Position numbers and translations under genes: made by a program
Notes under the pieces: model-generated
What the model was told of the DNA's origin: nothing
Databases searched by the model: none
What the model saw: the letters and a program-made list of their open reading frames with translations, nothing else
From: RGIG1918 sp964570895
GTDB taxonomy: Bacteria > Cyanobacteriota > Vampirovibrionia > Gastranaerophilales > Gastranaerophilaceae
NCBI GenBank assembly: GCA_964570895.1
Contig: CAZMZD010000003.1
Location: forward strand, 1 to 64,000
Direction: 5' to 3'
Length of the DNA: 64,000 nucleotides
Shown: one piece after another, positions 6,917-15,520 of the stretch
How the letters are laid out: the number at the start of each line of letters is the position of its first letter
How positions within the stretch are numbered: the stretch's first letter is position 1

Positions 6917-7818
6917 TTAGGCAAGAGTATTTAAATCAAGTTAGCTTACTTGTTAAAATTTTGCCATATATTGCAAAAGAAGATTGTTTTGCTTTAAAAG
7001 GCGGAACTGCAATTAATCTTTTCTATTCTAATTTGCCAAGACTATCTGTAGATATTGATCTAACTTATATTCATTTTGATTCCAGAGAGGTTGCATATAC
7101 TAAAATTAATGAAGCGTTAGATAGAATTAATAACAACTTGCAATCGCTTGGCTATAAATCTTTTGTACGCGGAGATAAAGAAAAGAAAATTTTATGCCAA
7201 GATAATAATTATACAACTGTCAAAATAGAACCAAATTACACATTACGCGGTTGCATTAAAGAGCCCGAAAATGTATCAATTTGTGATAGTGCAGAAGAAT
7301 TGTTCGGATATATTGATTTTCCAATATTGTCTAAAATGGAAACTTTTGGTGGTAAAATTTGCGCAGCATTGGATAGGCAACACCCGCGGGATTTATTTGA
7401 TATTTATCAACTAATTCAAAACGAAGGGATTGCCGATGATATTATAAAAGGTTTTGTGGCAATGCTATTGTCTGCCAATAGACCGTTACCTGAAATTATT
7501 GCCCCAAATATTTTAGATAGAAAATCTATTTATCTTTCTGAGTTTCAAGGGATGACTAATATTGAATTTAGTTATGAACAACATATTGAAACATTGAAAT
7601 ATTTGATTAATCTTGTTCAAGAAAATTTAAGGAAGAATTATAAAAACCAATTACTAAATTTTGTTTCATTGAATGTGGACTTTGAAAGTTTTAATATTCC
7701 AAATATTGAAAAACTTCCTGCTATAAAGTGGAAAATGCAAAATTTGGAAAAATTGCGAGAGATAAATTTTGATAAGTTTAGACAAGAATACGATAATTTG
7801 AATAAAATTCTTGACTGA
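6913..7818 (+). CDS. abiEii: Type IV toxin-antitoxin toxin, AbiEii nucleotidyltransferase
   Basis: A 301-residue member of the DNA polymerase beta-like nucleotidyltransferase superfamily. Motif I is KGGTAINLFY (G30, G31) with the metal-binding pair D47-I-D49 in RLSVDIDLTY. The downstream SKMETFGGKICAALDRQHPR-DLFDIYQL carries the conserved Lys and R-D-xx-D of the family. AbiEii toxins use nucleotides and cause reversible bacteriostasis that blocks phage spread; some modify tRNA 3' ends. All the key residues are present, so the toxin looks active. Confidence 0.9.
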   Translation: MIRQEYLNQVSLLVKILPYIAKEDCFALKGGTAINLFYSNLPRLSVDIDLTYIHFDSREVAYTKINEALDRINNNLQSLGYKSFVRGDKEKKILCQDNNYTTVKIEPNYTLRGCIKEPENVSICDSAEELFGYIDFPILSKMETFGGKICAALDRQHPRDLFDIYQLIQNEGIADDIIKGFVAMLLSANRPLPEIIAPNILDRKSIYLSEFQGMTNIEFSYEQHIETLKYLINLVQENLRKNYKNQLLNFVSLNVDFESFNIPNIEKLPAIKWKMQNLEKLREINFDKFRQEYDNLNKILD

Positions 7819-7874
7819 AAGTGATGGTTCTTTAGCAGGTATGGTGCAAGGAATGAAGAAACCAAAAAGAAATT

Positions 7875-8129
7875 TTATGAATGCGCTGCAGAAATATTAT
7901 CTGCTTCATATACAAGATAGGTCAGAAATTCATTCTTAAAGGTTTTTTTATTGTCCAATTTGCCTTTATGGTGGTAATAGACTGCTTCTAAAATATCTTC
8001 GTCAAAATTCTTTTGTTTTAAATAATCAAGTCCAATTTTTCCATGATAAATATTGTTTTCTGTCCCTGCTCTTTGTATTAACTTCCCTATATCATGCAAT
8101 AGAGATGCAACAACAACCTTTTTATGCAT
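7875..8129 (-). pseudogene. Truncated HD-domain protein resembling the N-terminus of Cas10/Csm1
   Basis: 84 residues from the ATG at 8129, with GAGGAG five bases upstream; the five codons before it are not needed. The stub reads LLHDIGKLIQRAGT (H12, D13), YHGKIGLDYL (H29), VYYHHKGK (H53, H54) and LVYEADNISA (D77), then stops. In Csm1/Cas10 the permuted HD nuclease domain starts the protein with LLHDIGKFxQRA, a HaxxGaxFL segment, YHH and a '(I/V)xxADxxSAGxR' end. The break comes just where Csm1 would continue, so about nine tenths of the ~750-residue protein is missing. No other cas gene or CRISPR array is in the window. A small HD protein is the alternative. Confidence 0.6.
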
Positions 8130-8182
8130 ATTACTCCTCGCCAAATCAACGGATTATTTTATTGAAAAATAAAATAATTTTC

Positions 8183-8211
8183 ATTATAACAATAATTATT
8201 TAGGTTGTCGA
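8183..8211 (-). promoter_or_regulatory. Promoter of the Cas10-like stub
   Basis: Reading the minus strand, TCGACA (8211-8206) and TATAAT (8188-8183) are separated by exactly 17 bp and lie upstream of the RBS and ATG at 8129. The consensus spacing and perfect -10 suggest the 5' end of the former operon is intact although the gene is truncated. Confidence 0.55.
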
Positions 8212-8251
8212 GCTATCGGGTTTGCAATATTTGCAAAGTGCAAACTAGTCC

Positions 8252-9778
8252 TCACCCTCTCTTTGAGCTTTCTTTTTTCAAAAGAAAAGGAAGGGGGATT
8301 AAGATAAATGCGAGCAAAGCGACGAGCGCGAAAGTATCAACATAGGCAAACATCGAAGACTGCAAAACCATTTGTTTATAGGCATAAGCGTTTGCTTTGT
8401 TTAAGGCGTATGAGCTTGAAGCGCCGGTTATAAATGTGTGCGTCCAGCTTGCCATTTTCTGTTGAAACACTAAATTGAAATTAGAAAGGTTGTCCACAAG
8501 GTAACTCTGGTGCATTTGAGAATGGCGCGCAACCAAAGTTGATGACATTGAAACAACAATTGCCACCCCGATAGTCTTGCAGAAATTATGCAAACTTGCG
8601 CCATTTGCTAAATCTTCTTTTGGAAGAGTGCCAAGAGCAAGGGCAGATATCGGAATAAAAGTTAGTATAACGCCCACCCCCAAAAGGAAATTCGGGATTG
8701 AAACAAACAAAAATGAAACCGCAAGGCTAACTTTTGTGTAAGTGAAAGTCGCAAGCCCTAAAAACAAAAAGCCAATCGCAATAAGCAACCTGCTATCATA
8801 AATGCGCATTAAATGTGGAATTATAACTAACATAACAAGGCAAGAAATAATCCTTGGCGCCATAGTCAGCCCGCTTAAAAGCGCGGTGTAGCCTAAAATA
8901 TTTTGAATAAATTGCGGCGCAAGATACATCGTCGTAAACACAACCATACTCACGGCAGTCGAAATAACTGTTCCGATAAAGAAATTCCTGTCTTTGAATA
9001 ATCGAACTTTCATAAAAGAATTTTTGTTTTCAATTTCCCATACGATAAGAAATGAAAGGCAAATTAAAGAAAAGCCCGCGAGCCAGCATATCCAGCCGCA
9101 ATCAAACCAATTATATTGCTGTCCTTTATCAAGCACAATTTGCATTGAAACAAGCCATAAAATAAGCGCTGTCATACCAACAAAATCAATGTGATGGCGC
9201 CCTTGCTCCGGCTTTGTTTCAGCTATATATTTGCTTATCAAAATAAAAGATATAATGCCAACAGGAATGTTGACTGAGTATATGTAGTGCCAATTAAAGT
9301 TATCGACAAGAAAACCGCCAAAAGAAGGCCCCAATATGGCGCACACCATAACTGCAAAGCCAAATAATGACATTGCCACACCTTTCTTTTCTTTAGGAAA
9401 GGCAGATAGCAACACAGTTTGTGAAATTGGGGTCATAGGCCCGCCGCCGACCCCTTGAATAAATCTTCCAAGTACCATAATTTCAAGTGACGGTGCAAGG
9501 GCGCAAATTAGCGCGCCAAGGGTGAAAATTGCAACGCAAATTTTCATGAACAATTTTCTGCCAAACAAATGCTCTAACCAGCCGGAAAGTAAAATCAGGC
9601 AAGCGTTTGCCACCATATAAGAAGTCACAATCCACTTTGCTTCATCGGCAGTTGCTGCAAAATATCCTGAAATATGAGGAATGGCAACATTTGTTGCCGT
9701 TGTTGCAAGTGCGGAAAAAGAAGTCGGCAACAATATCGCAATAGATATTAACCAAATTGGAACTTTGCGCGCTTCCAT
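8252..9778 (-). CDS. emrB: EmrB/QacA-type MFS efflux pump (DHA2, 14 TM)
   Basis: A 508-residue inner-membrane drug:proton antiporter. It has the long DHA2 hydrophobic pattern, with loop 2-3 motif GWLEHLFGRKLF, the RFIQGVGGGPMTPISQT segment, and motif C at ILGPSFGGFLVD (about residues 153-164). The gene starts 3 bp after the EmrA-like gene's stop. Together with the adaptor and the divergent TolC-like gene it makes a tripartite pump that moves hydrophobic toxic compounds across both membranes. Substrate cannot be deduced. The MarR gene at the head of the operon is the likely repressor. Confidence 0.9.
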   Translation of the reverse strand: MEARKVPIWLISIAILLPTSFSALATTATNVAIPHISGYFAATADEAKWIVTSYMVANACLILLSGWLEHLFGRKLFMKICVAIFTLGALICALAPSLEIMVLGRFIQGVGGGPMTPISQTVLLSAFPKEKKGVAMSLFGFAVMVCAILGPSFGGFLVDNFNWHYIYSVNIPVGIISFILISKYIAETKPEQGRHHIDFVGMTALILWLVSMQIVLDKGQQYNWFDCGWICWLAGFSLICLSFLIVWEIENKNSFMKVRLFKDRNFFIGTVISTAVSMVVFTTMYLAPQFIQNILGYTALLSGLTMAPRIISCLVMLVIIPHLMRIYDSRLLIAIGFLFLGLATFTYTKVSLAVSFLFVSIPNFLLGVGVILTFIPISALALGTLPKEDLANGASLHNFCKTIGVAIVVSMSSTLVARHSQMHQSYLVDNLSNFNLVFQQKMASWTHTFITGASSSYALNKANAYAYKQMVLQSSMFAYVDTFALVALLAFILIPLPFLLKKESSKRG

Positions 9779-9781
9779 AAT

Positions 9782-10759
9782 TTATTTAACCTTAACCGTT
9801 GGAACAACGCTCATCCCGGGGATAATGTTTAACCCTGAAATGTCGTCTGTGATAAGAATTTTGACAGGAATTCTTTGAACAATTTTTACATAGCTTCCAA
9901 CAGCGTTTTCAGGCGGAAACAAGCTCGCTTTCGCGCCAGACGCCATTTGAATGCTATCAACTTTACCTTTGAAAGTTTTTCTTCCAAAAGCGTCAATTTT
10001 TATTTTTACAGTTTGTCCTTTTTTCATATTGGCAACTTGCGTTTCTTTGAAATTGGCAACCACCCAAACATCGTCTTTTGCAATTGCAAAAAGTGGTTGC
10101 GCGGTTTGTATGTAATTCCCTTCTTCCACCGTTTTATGGGTGATTTTCCCGTCTTGAGCCGCGTAAATTTTAGTGTATGAAAGGCTTAGTTCATTTTCTT
10201 CTACTTCTGCTTCAAGTTTTTTGATTGTGGCAGACAATTCATCATATTTTGCTTTTGCAGATTTGTTTTCTGTTTTTGCAGTTGTTAATTTTGTTTTTGC
10301 GCTGTCATAATCTTGGGTTGAGGCAATTCCTTTTGAATACATTTTTGAATATCTGTCATATTCATTTTGCGCAAAATCTAATTCTGAAAAACTTTTTTCA
10401 ACTTGATTATCGGCGTATACCAAGCCGGCTTTTGCTTCTTCCAGCTTTGCTTTCGATTGCTTTAATTTTGCTTCATAGTCTTTTGGGTCAATTTCAAGCA
10501 ATAAATCCCCTTTTTTCACTTCTTGGTTGTCTTCAATCAAAAGTTTTTCAACTTGCCCTGAAACCTTTGGAGCAACCGTGATTATATGCCCTTCGATGAA
10601 AGCATCGTCTGTTGATTTGTAAAAAATTGAATTAATTGAAACAATTAAACCAAGTGTCACAAGAATAATCGCCGTCGTAAGCGGAACCACAACGCGCTTT
10701 TTCTCGTAAAAATGCCTTGTGTCCGTCATTGCTTCGTTTATTGTTTGCTCATCTGCCAT
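9782..10759 (-). CDS. emrA: EmrA-like membrane fusion protein (HlyD family)
   Basis: A 325-residue periplasmic adaptor with one N-terminal membrane anchor (about residues 25-47, VPLTTAIILVTLGLIVSINS). The first half of the lipoyl domain is IITVAPKVSGQVEKLLIEDN followed by VKKGDLLLEIDP. A long alpha-hairpin coiled coil spans about 95-185 (YDELSATIKKLEAEVEENEL). The second lipoyl half is SYTKIYAAQDGKITHKTVEE, followed by the beta-barrel domain with VVANFKETQV. It bridges the EmrB pump and an outer-membrane TolC channel. It lies between marR and emrB with short gaps, so all three are co-transcribed. Confidence 0.92.
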   Translation of the reverse strand: MADEQTINEAMTDTRHFYEKKRVVVPLTTAIILVTLGLIVSINSIFYKSTDDAFIEGHIITVAPKVSGQVEKLLIEDNQEVKKGDLLLEIDPKDYEAKLKQSKAKLEEAKAGLVYADNQVEKSFSELDFAQNEYDRYSKMYSKGIASTQDYDSAKTKLTTAKTENKSAKAKYDELSATIKKLEAEVEENELSLSYTKIYAAQDGKITHKTVEEGNYIQTAQPLFAIAKDDVWVVANFKETQVANMKKGQTVKIKIDAFGRKTFKGKVDSIQMASGAKASLFPPENAVGSYVKIVQRIPVKILITDDISGLNIIPGMSVVPTVKVK

Positions 10760-10770
10760 TTTTTCTTCCT

Positions 10771-11226
10771 TTAAATTTGTAGCGTTACTTTATCGCGTAT
10801 GTTGTCATATATTTTTTGCAAAGTGTTGAGTGTTGTAATTAATTCTTTTTCTGAAATGCCTTCTGCAACTTGTTTTCTGATTTCAAGAATTGTTGGGTAA
10901 ATTTTATTTCTAAGCTCTTTTCCTTTTTCAGTCACAACAATTTTATAAACCCTTCTGCCTTTTGCTTCAGGGGTTTTTTCAATCAACCCTTTTTCTTTTA
11001 AGATTTTGATAATTCTTGCAACGTTGCTTCTATCTTTTAAAGTCAACTCAGAAATTTGCCTTTGGTACAGGCTAGAGTTTTCCATTAATAAGTCCAAAAC
11101 TAAATATTGCTCCACTGTTATTTCAATTTTCTTTTTCTTAAAAGTTTGCGAAGACAAAGCTCTTGCCACAATACCTGTATTATAGATATTCGTTCCTATT
11201 CTTTTCCCTAAATTTATTTTTTGCAT
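10771..11226 (-). CDS. MarR-family repressor of the efflux operon
   Basis: A 151-residue winged-helix regulator. YLVLDLLMENSSLYQRQISE then LKDRSNVARIIKILKEKGLI forms the recognition helix and GRRVYKIVVTEKGKELRNKI the wing. It is the first gene of the marR-emrA-emrB operon and is divergent from the TolC-like gene. A 22-bp near-perfect palindrome sits between them and overlaps the -10 of this operon, so autorepression relieved by a small aromatic ligand is likely, as for EmrR/MprA. Confidence 0.88.
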   Translation of the reverse strand: MQKINLGKRIGTNIYNTGIVARALSSQTFKKKKIEITVEQYLVLDLLMENSSLYQRQISELTLKDRSNVARIIKILKEKGLIEKTPEAKGRRVYKIVVTEKGKELRNKIYPTILEIRKQVAEGISEKELITTLNTLQKIYDNIRDKVTLQI

Positions 11227-11263
11227 TGCAATACTTTCGGCTATTTTTGTAATAAAATAATTG

Positions 11264-11285
11264 TTGTGTTGTAATTATAACACAA
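11264..11285. promoter_or_regulatory. Likely MarR operator between marR-emrAB and the TolC-like gene
   Basis: TTGTGTT-G-TAATTA-T-AACACAA is symmetric except for one base pair. The minus-strand TATAAT (11279-11274) lies inside it, so binding would block the marR-emrAB promoter and probably the divergent one as well. The length and symmetry fit a MarR dimer site. Confidence 0.65.
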
Positions 11286-11307
11286 GATAATTTTAAGGAA
11301 GCATTAC

Positions 11308-12663
11308 ATGAAAAAAATTTTATTGACAATATTGTGCAGTTTGTTTTTTGCAAATTGCTCTTATGCACTTGATACAAATGATTATTTAAATATTGATTGG
11401 TGGCAAAATTTTAATGATGAAAATTTAGTCAATAATCTTTTGGATGTATGCAAAAATAATTATGATTTAAAAAATGCTGCGCTAAAAATTAAAGCAAACG
11501 AAGAAATTGTTAAAATGCAATTTGCAAACGAGCTTCCGGCAGTTAATTTTTCAGGTGAAATTTCAAGAGATTTAAGAGCCCCAAGGCAGCAATTTGGAAG
11601 TATGTCTATTCCAAATTATTCTCAAAATAATTTTTATTTGCTTTTAACAGCCTCTTATGAAATTGATATTTGGGGCAAAAAAAGGCTGGAAACAAAAAGT
11701 AAACAGAAACAGCTTGAAATTGCACAGCAAGCGGAAAGGGCAACAATCATTTCTCTCACTTCTAATTTTGCAGCCGACTATTTCAATTTAATAAAAGTGG
11801 ATAAGTTGCTGGAAATTCAAAAAGAATTAATTTCTGTGCAAAAAGAAATTCTTGCAAAAACTGAAGAAAAATACAAAATCGGGCTTGCGCCAATAACAGA
11901 AGTTTTACGTCAAGAAAAACTTTTAAACACCTTAAATGAAGAAGAAAATAATTACAGCAAAACAAAGGAAATATTAGAAAACAATCTCAAAGTTTATGTT
12001 GCAAATCAAAATGACGACATAAAAAGAAATAGGTTTGAAAATGTTTCATTGATTAATAATATTCAAGAACAATACAACTCAAGCATAGTTGAAAACAGGC
12101 CGGACTATTTGCAAGAAGAAGCAAACATTAAAAGAATAGGTTTTGATGTGAGGGTTGCTAAAAAAGAATTTTTGCCCTCGTTCACTATCTTTGGGCAGCT
12201 TGGTTTAAATGCATACACTATGTCAAGCTTATTCAGTTCCCCTTCGCAATTTTTTTCTGCCGGAGTGTTGCCCAATTTAGACATTTTTGCAGGCGGGCGA
12301 AAAATAGCATTTTTCAAAATGCAAAAATATAGATACGAAGAAGCTATGAATAACTATCAAAAAACTTATCTTGAAGCAATTAGCGAAGTAAATTCAGGGC
12401 TTATAGACTACAAAACAGCAAAAAATAATTATAAAGAAACGGCTGAAAAATATGCAACAGAAACTAAAATCTATGATTTAGCAAAAGAAAAAAGAGATAT
12501 TGGAAGTTCGTGTGACCTTGATGTTCTATACGCAAAAGAAATTTATTTATCCACCCAAAAAGAACTTGTTTCAAATAAAATTAATTGCCTGATTGCAACA
12601 ATTGGGCTGTATAAAGCAGCGGGCGGAGCAGATTTGACAAAAACAGAAGGCGAGATGTTATAA
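11308..12663 (+). CDS. TolC-like outer-membrane efflux protein
   Basis: A 451-residue outer-membrane factor. The signal peptide runs to about residue 21 (ILLTILCSLFFANCSYA); a Cys is near the end but the -1 Asn argues against a lipobox. The mature part has the two repeats of TolC helices: WWQNFNDENLVNNLLDVCKN starts repeat 1 with LLLTASYEIDIWGKKR, and repeat 2 starts at ENRPDYLQEEANIKRIGFDV with NLDIFAGGR. These match the 'P.....YEIDxWGR' and 'PxFxGG' family marks. It is divergent from marR-emrA-emrB and completes the tripartite pump. Confidence 0.9.
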   Translation: MKKILLTILCSLFFANCSYALDTNDYLNIDWWQNFNDENLVNNLLDVCKNNYDLKNAALKIKANEEIVKMQFANELPAVNFSGEISRDLRAPRQQFGSMSIPNYSQNNFYLLLTASYEIDIWGKKRLETKSKQKQLEIAQQAERATIISLTSNFAADYFNLIKVDKLLEIQKELISVQKEILAKTEEKYKIGLAPITEVLRQEKLLNTLNEEENNYSKTKEILENNLKVYVANQNDDIKRNRFENVSLINNIQEQYNSSIVENRPDYLQEEANIKRIGFDVRVAKKEFLPSFTIFGQLGLNAYTMSSLFSSPSQFFSAGVLPNLDIFAGGRKIAFFKMQKYRYEEAMNNYQKTYLEAISEVNSGLIDYKTAKNNYKETAEKYATETKIYDLAKEKRDIGSSCDLDVLYAKEIYLSTQKELVSNKINCLIATIGLYKAAGGADLTKTEGEML

Positions 12664-12676
12664 AACTTGCGCCAAG

Positions 12677-13759
12677 TTAATTGCAAAATTTAGCAAACAA
12701 TTTTTTCTTTAAAGTTTTTAAGCCGACACCTATATACGTTGTTGTAAACATTGTCACAATAAAATAAAAATATGTTGTTTTAAGCGGAGCGTAAATCCAA
12801 TAAATGTCGTGTTCGTTTTTGACGCTAATCGGAATTCCTTTCAACCACATTAAAATAACGGTTATTAAATAAAACACAAATAAATGATTTGCCATTATGT
12901 GATAAGTGTTTTGCCCCATCTGATATATAAATTTGTTGTCTTTAATATAAGGATATAAAACCTCGACCACAAACAAAGCCGCCCAAATGCCTGTTATGCT
13001 TGTTAAAATCGGCACAAGGAAACTGTCAAAATCGCCCCAAACTAAAATATAGCTTAGCCCTATCCCATCAGTCGGGGTAAAATCTTTGTTTGTGAGCCAT
13101 AGAAGCGCTTGAAGTGCAATTATAAAAAACGCAATTTTGGGCGAAAAAATATTGTATTTCCCTTCAATATTATTTTTGTAAAAATATCCAAAATACACAA
13201 AAAACATTGAAAACAGAGTTCTTATAATAATTAGCATTGGGCTGTCAAATTTGCATTCGCCAAAGGTCATAGAAATTAGAGCAAGTGCAAAAAACACTCC
13301 AAAGTGAAACCATTTATTATCTTTAATTTTCTTTAAACCTTTAAAAATAAGCAAAAAGCAAATCATAGTTATAAAAAGTTGCAAAACAAACCACAAAGGG
13401 CAAGATAGAAATAATTGGTGCCCGTTTATAAATGGAGTTAATATATAGTTTTTAAGAGTAATCTCATAGCCCCAAAATCTTCCTGTTAATTTAAAAATCA
13501 CATACGTGATAGCAAAATAAAATGCCATGTAGAGATAATATGGCGCAAGGAGGGATTTTGCTCTTCTTTTAATAAATTCTAAAACGCTATCTAAATACTT
13601 CTCTTTAAAAAGATAGCCTGATATAAAGAAAAATAACGCAAGATGGAAAGAATATGGCGGAAACATAGGAATAAGGGAGAATTCCAAGTGCCCCGAAACT
13701 ATAATCATTATAGCTAGCGCTTTTAAAACATTTATTTTGTTGTTAAATAAATTTTCCAT
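12677..13759 (-). CDS. Membrane acyltransferase, family 3 (OafA/YrhL-like)
   Basis: A 360-residue integral membrane protein with about ten hydrophobic segments. The N-terminus has the family pattern NVLKALAIMIIVSGHLEFSL with the catalytic-type His followed by HLALFFFISGYLFKEKY, and a basic loop EFIKRRAKSLLAPYYLY, which is the R-x-x-R-L-x-P mark. Family members O-acylate cell-surface polysaccharides, lipids or peptidoglycan using cytoplasmic acyl-CoA. No adjacent polysaccharide cluster reveals the acceptor. It is convergent with the TolC-like gene with only 13 bp between. Confidence 0.85.
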   Translation of the reverse strand: MENLFNNKINVLKALAIMIIVSGHLEFSLIPMFPPYSFHLALFFFISGYLFKEKYLDSVLEFIKRRAKSLLAPYYLYMAFYFAITYVIFKLTGRFWGYEITLKNYILTPFINGHQLFLSCPLWFVLQLFITMICFLLIFKGLKKIKDNKWFHFGVFFALALISMTFGECKFDSPMLIIIRTLFSMFFVYFGYFYKNNIEGKYNIFSPKIAFFIIALQALLWLTNKDFTPTDGIGLSYILVWGDFDSFLVPILTSITGIWAALFVVEVLYPYIKDNKFIYQMGQNTYHIMANHLFVFYLITVILMWLKGIPISVKNEHDIYWIYAPLKTTYFYFIVTMFTTTYIGVGLKTLKKKLFAKFCN

Positions 13760-13806
13760 TTTTTAACCATTTTGCGTCGATGTAATTAATTCACAGTTTT
13801 TGAAAA

Positions 13807-14241
13807 CTAATTGTTTTGCGTTTCTTTCAAAATTTCCTTTTGTTTTTTTGTGAGTATTGATTGAAATTTTTTATTGTTTTGCGCCTTAATTTCTTTTATT
13901 TGTTTTTCTAAATTTTCTATTTCTTTATCAATTACAGCAAGCCTTGCCTTTTGGTCGCGTATTGCAATTTTAGACATTTTTACCATTTTTGCTTCTTGTT
14001 TTTTCTCTTCGATTTTTTTCATAATTGGTTTTGTTTTTTTATAAGTTGCAAGGTTTATTTTGCGCGCTTTGGCTTTTTGCTTTTTTGTTAAATCTAATTT
14101 TTGCTCAAGCAAATTTTCTTCAAGAGTTTTTACAGGTTGATTATATTCATTTGGGCCCATTGGCAAAGTCACTGCCCTGTCTGCATTTGCAACAGAAACA
14201 CTCAAAATCACAATCGCCATTAAAATCAAAATTTTTTTCAT
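13807..14241 (-). CDS. Periplasmic Spy/CpxP-like protein with LTxxQ motifs
   Basis: A 144-residue protein with a cleavable signal peptide (ILILMAIVILSVSVANA, cut near residue 20). The mature protein is almost all charged helix with two LTxxQ-type motifs: LDLTKKQKAKARKI near residue 50 and SILTKKQKEILKE near residue 130, separated by a long Lys/Glu coiled coil. This is the plan of Spy/CpxP periplasmic chaperone and stress proteins. The two-component system that usually controls such genes is not next to it. The very high Lys content is notable. Confidence 0.6.
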   Translation of the reverse strand: MKKILILMAIVILSVSVANADRAVTLPMGPNEYNQPVKTLEENLLEQKLDLTKKQKAKARKINLATYKKTKPIMKKIEEKKQEAKMVKMSKIAIRDQKARLAVIDKEIENLEKQIKEIKAQNNKKFQSILTKKQKEILKETQNN

Positions 14242-14714
14242 ATTTACCTCTTTTGTTTTTTATATAGTATAGCGGAAAAATGGGGATTTGAAATGGGGTG
14301 AAGGAAATTTGTTGTTTTGGATTTTGGTTTGTCAGGCAGTGCCTGACCTAGGGGCTACGGCTACGGGCTTTAAAATTATGTTGTTGGGCAAGTATGCCCA
14401 ACCTACGGGCTACGCTTTTGTCGCAATTAAGGTGCGCATAAACGCACCCTACCTCTATAAACTGTCACCATGAACAGCTAACGCATACAGGCTCAACCTC
14501 CTCGCATTGCTTCGTCGTTTCGCTTTGCATTGTTTCAGGGTCTTACCTGTTAATGAAACTCAATATTGTTTGTTGTGCCCTTGAGTCTACAAGATCCTGA
14601 ACAGCTTGAAAATTACGGCTTCACCTAATTTTCTACGCTTTCAGGATGACAGGTTATATATTTAAGTAACGTGGTGCGCATAAACGCACCCTACCGCTAG
14701 TGTTCATCCAAGAC
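14242..14714. repeat. Gene-free region of short palindromic repeats
   Basis: No gene is supported. It contains, in order: GTCAGGCAGTGCCTGAC (14331-14347); TTGTTGGGCAAGTATGCCCA and flanks (14376-14408), the reverse of copies at 22581 and 60607; GGTGCGCATAAACGCACC (14431-14448 and again from 14673); and a 61-bp hairpin bounded by GATCCTGAA / TTCAGGATG (14591-14651) that encloses a second inverted pair and recurs near 60647-60717. A 60-codon frame through 14288-14473 is just translated repeat. Confidence 0.65.
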
Positions 14715-14764
14715 TTGAAATATACCCCATACAGGTATATAATATAGATACCCCAAGAGGGTAT
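14715..14764 (+). promoter_or_regulatory. dmeF promoter with two CsoR/RcnR-like operators
   Basis: -35 TTGAAA (14715-14720) and -10 TATAAT (14738-14743) have a 17-bp spacer. The spacer is itself an operator-like sequence, ATACCCC-ATACA-GGTAT (14722-14738). A second, ATACCCC-AAGA-GGGTAT (14748-14764), covers the expected transcription start. Short G/C tracts flanked by AT/TA half-sites are the hallmark of CsoR/RcnR-family sites, and DmeF exporters are controlled by such regulators (DmeR). No regulator gene is adjacent. Confidence 0.65.
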
Positions 14765-14783
14765 ATTAAATAAGGAAATAATT

Positions 14784-15506
14784 ATGGCGCACACACATGA
14801 AATAACTTCCGCAAACGAGCAAAAAACCTTGATTGTTATTTTAGTCACAATATGCACTATGATTGCAGAAATTGCGTATGGCTACATAACAAATTCCATG
14901 GCGCTTCTTGCGGATGGTTACCATATGGCAACACACGCGCTTGCCTTGTTTTTAACATATATCGCCTACATTTTAATAAGGAAATTTCAAAATTCAGAGT
15001 TGTTTCCGCAAGGAACAGATAAAATCGGAACTCTTGCAGCATACACAAGCTCATTATTTTTAGGCTTAACGGGTATATGGATAATAGCGGAAGCGCTGCA
15101 TAGAATATTTAATCCGCTTCAAATTCAATTTAGCGAAGCAATTATTGTTGCAATCCTTGGGCTTGTTGTAAACGGGGTTTGCATTTTAATTATGGAAGGC
15201 AATCATAGTCACAATCATCATAGCGTTTGCGCCCATAACCACAAAGATAGTGAACACCATGATGAACACCACCATGAACATCATTCAGATAAAGAAGACT
15301 ATAATTTCAAAGCTGCATATTACCACATTTTAGCAGACGCTTTAACTTCAATTCTTGCAATTATTGCGCTTCTTGCAGGAAAATATTTCAACATACTCTG
15401 CCTCGACGCGTTTATTGGCATTCTTGGCGGTATTATGATTTTAAAATGGTCGGCAGGGCTTTTAAAAAACACTGTCGGCATACTTGTTGATATGAAAAAA
15501 GATTAA
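14784..15506 (+). CDS. dmeF: Cation diffusion facilitator, DmeF-type metal exporter
   Basis: A 240-residue metal:proton antiporter of the inner membrane. TM2 carries ALLADGYHMATHALAL with D44 and H47, and TM5 carries H181-ILA-D185; these two pairs form the transport site. A His-rich cytoplasmic loop at residues 141-168 (HSHNHHSVCAHNHK..., about half His) replaces the usual short loop. The 'ADGxHMATH' form is the DmeF mark, linked to Co/Ni export. The protein ends soon after TM6 and has only a minimal C-terminal metallochaperone-like domain. RBS AAGGA lies eight bases before the ATG. Control is by the CsoR-like sites above. Confidence 0.85.
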   Translation: MAHTHEITSANEQKTLIVILVTICTMIAEIAYGYITNSMALLADGYHMATHALALFLTYIAYILIRKFQNSELFPQGTDKIGTLAAYTSSLFLGLTGIWIIAEALHRIFNPLQIQFSEAIIVAILGLVVNGVCILIMEGNHSHNHHSVCAHNHKDSEHHDEHHHEHHSDKEDYNFKAAYYHILADALTSILAIIALLAGKYFNILCLDAFIGILGGIMILKWSAGLLKNTVGILVDMKKD

Positions 15507-15520
15507 ATTATCGAGTAAAT

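Noticed and set aside
14288..14473. 61-codon frame
   Set aside because: It consists of the GTCAGGCAGTGCCTGAC, TTGGGCAAG and GGTGCG repeats.
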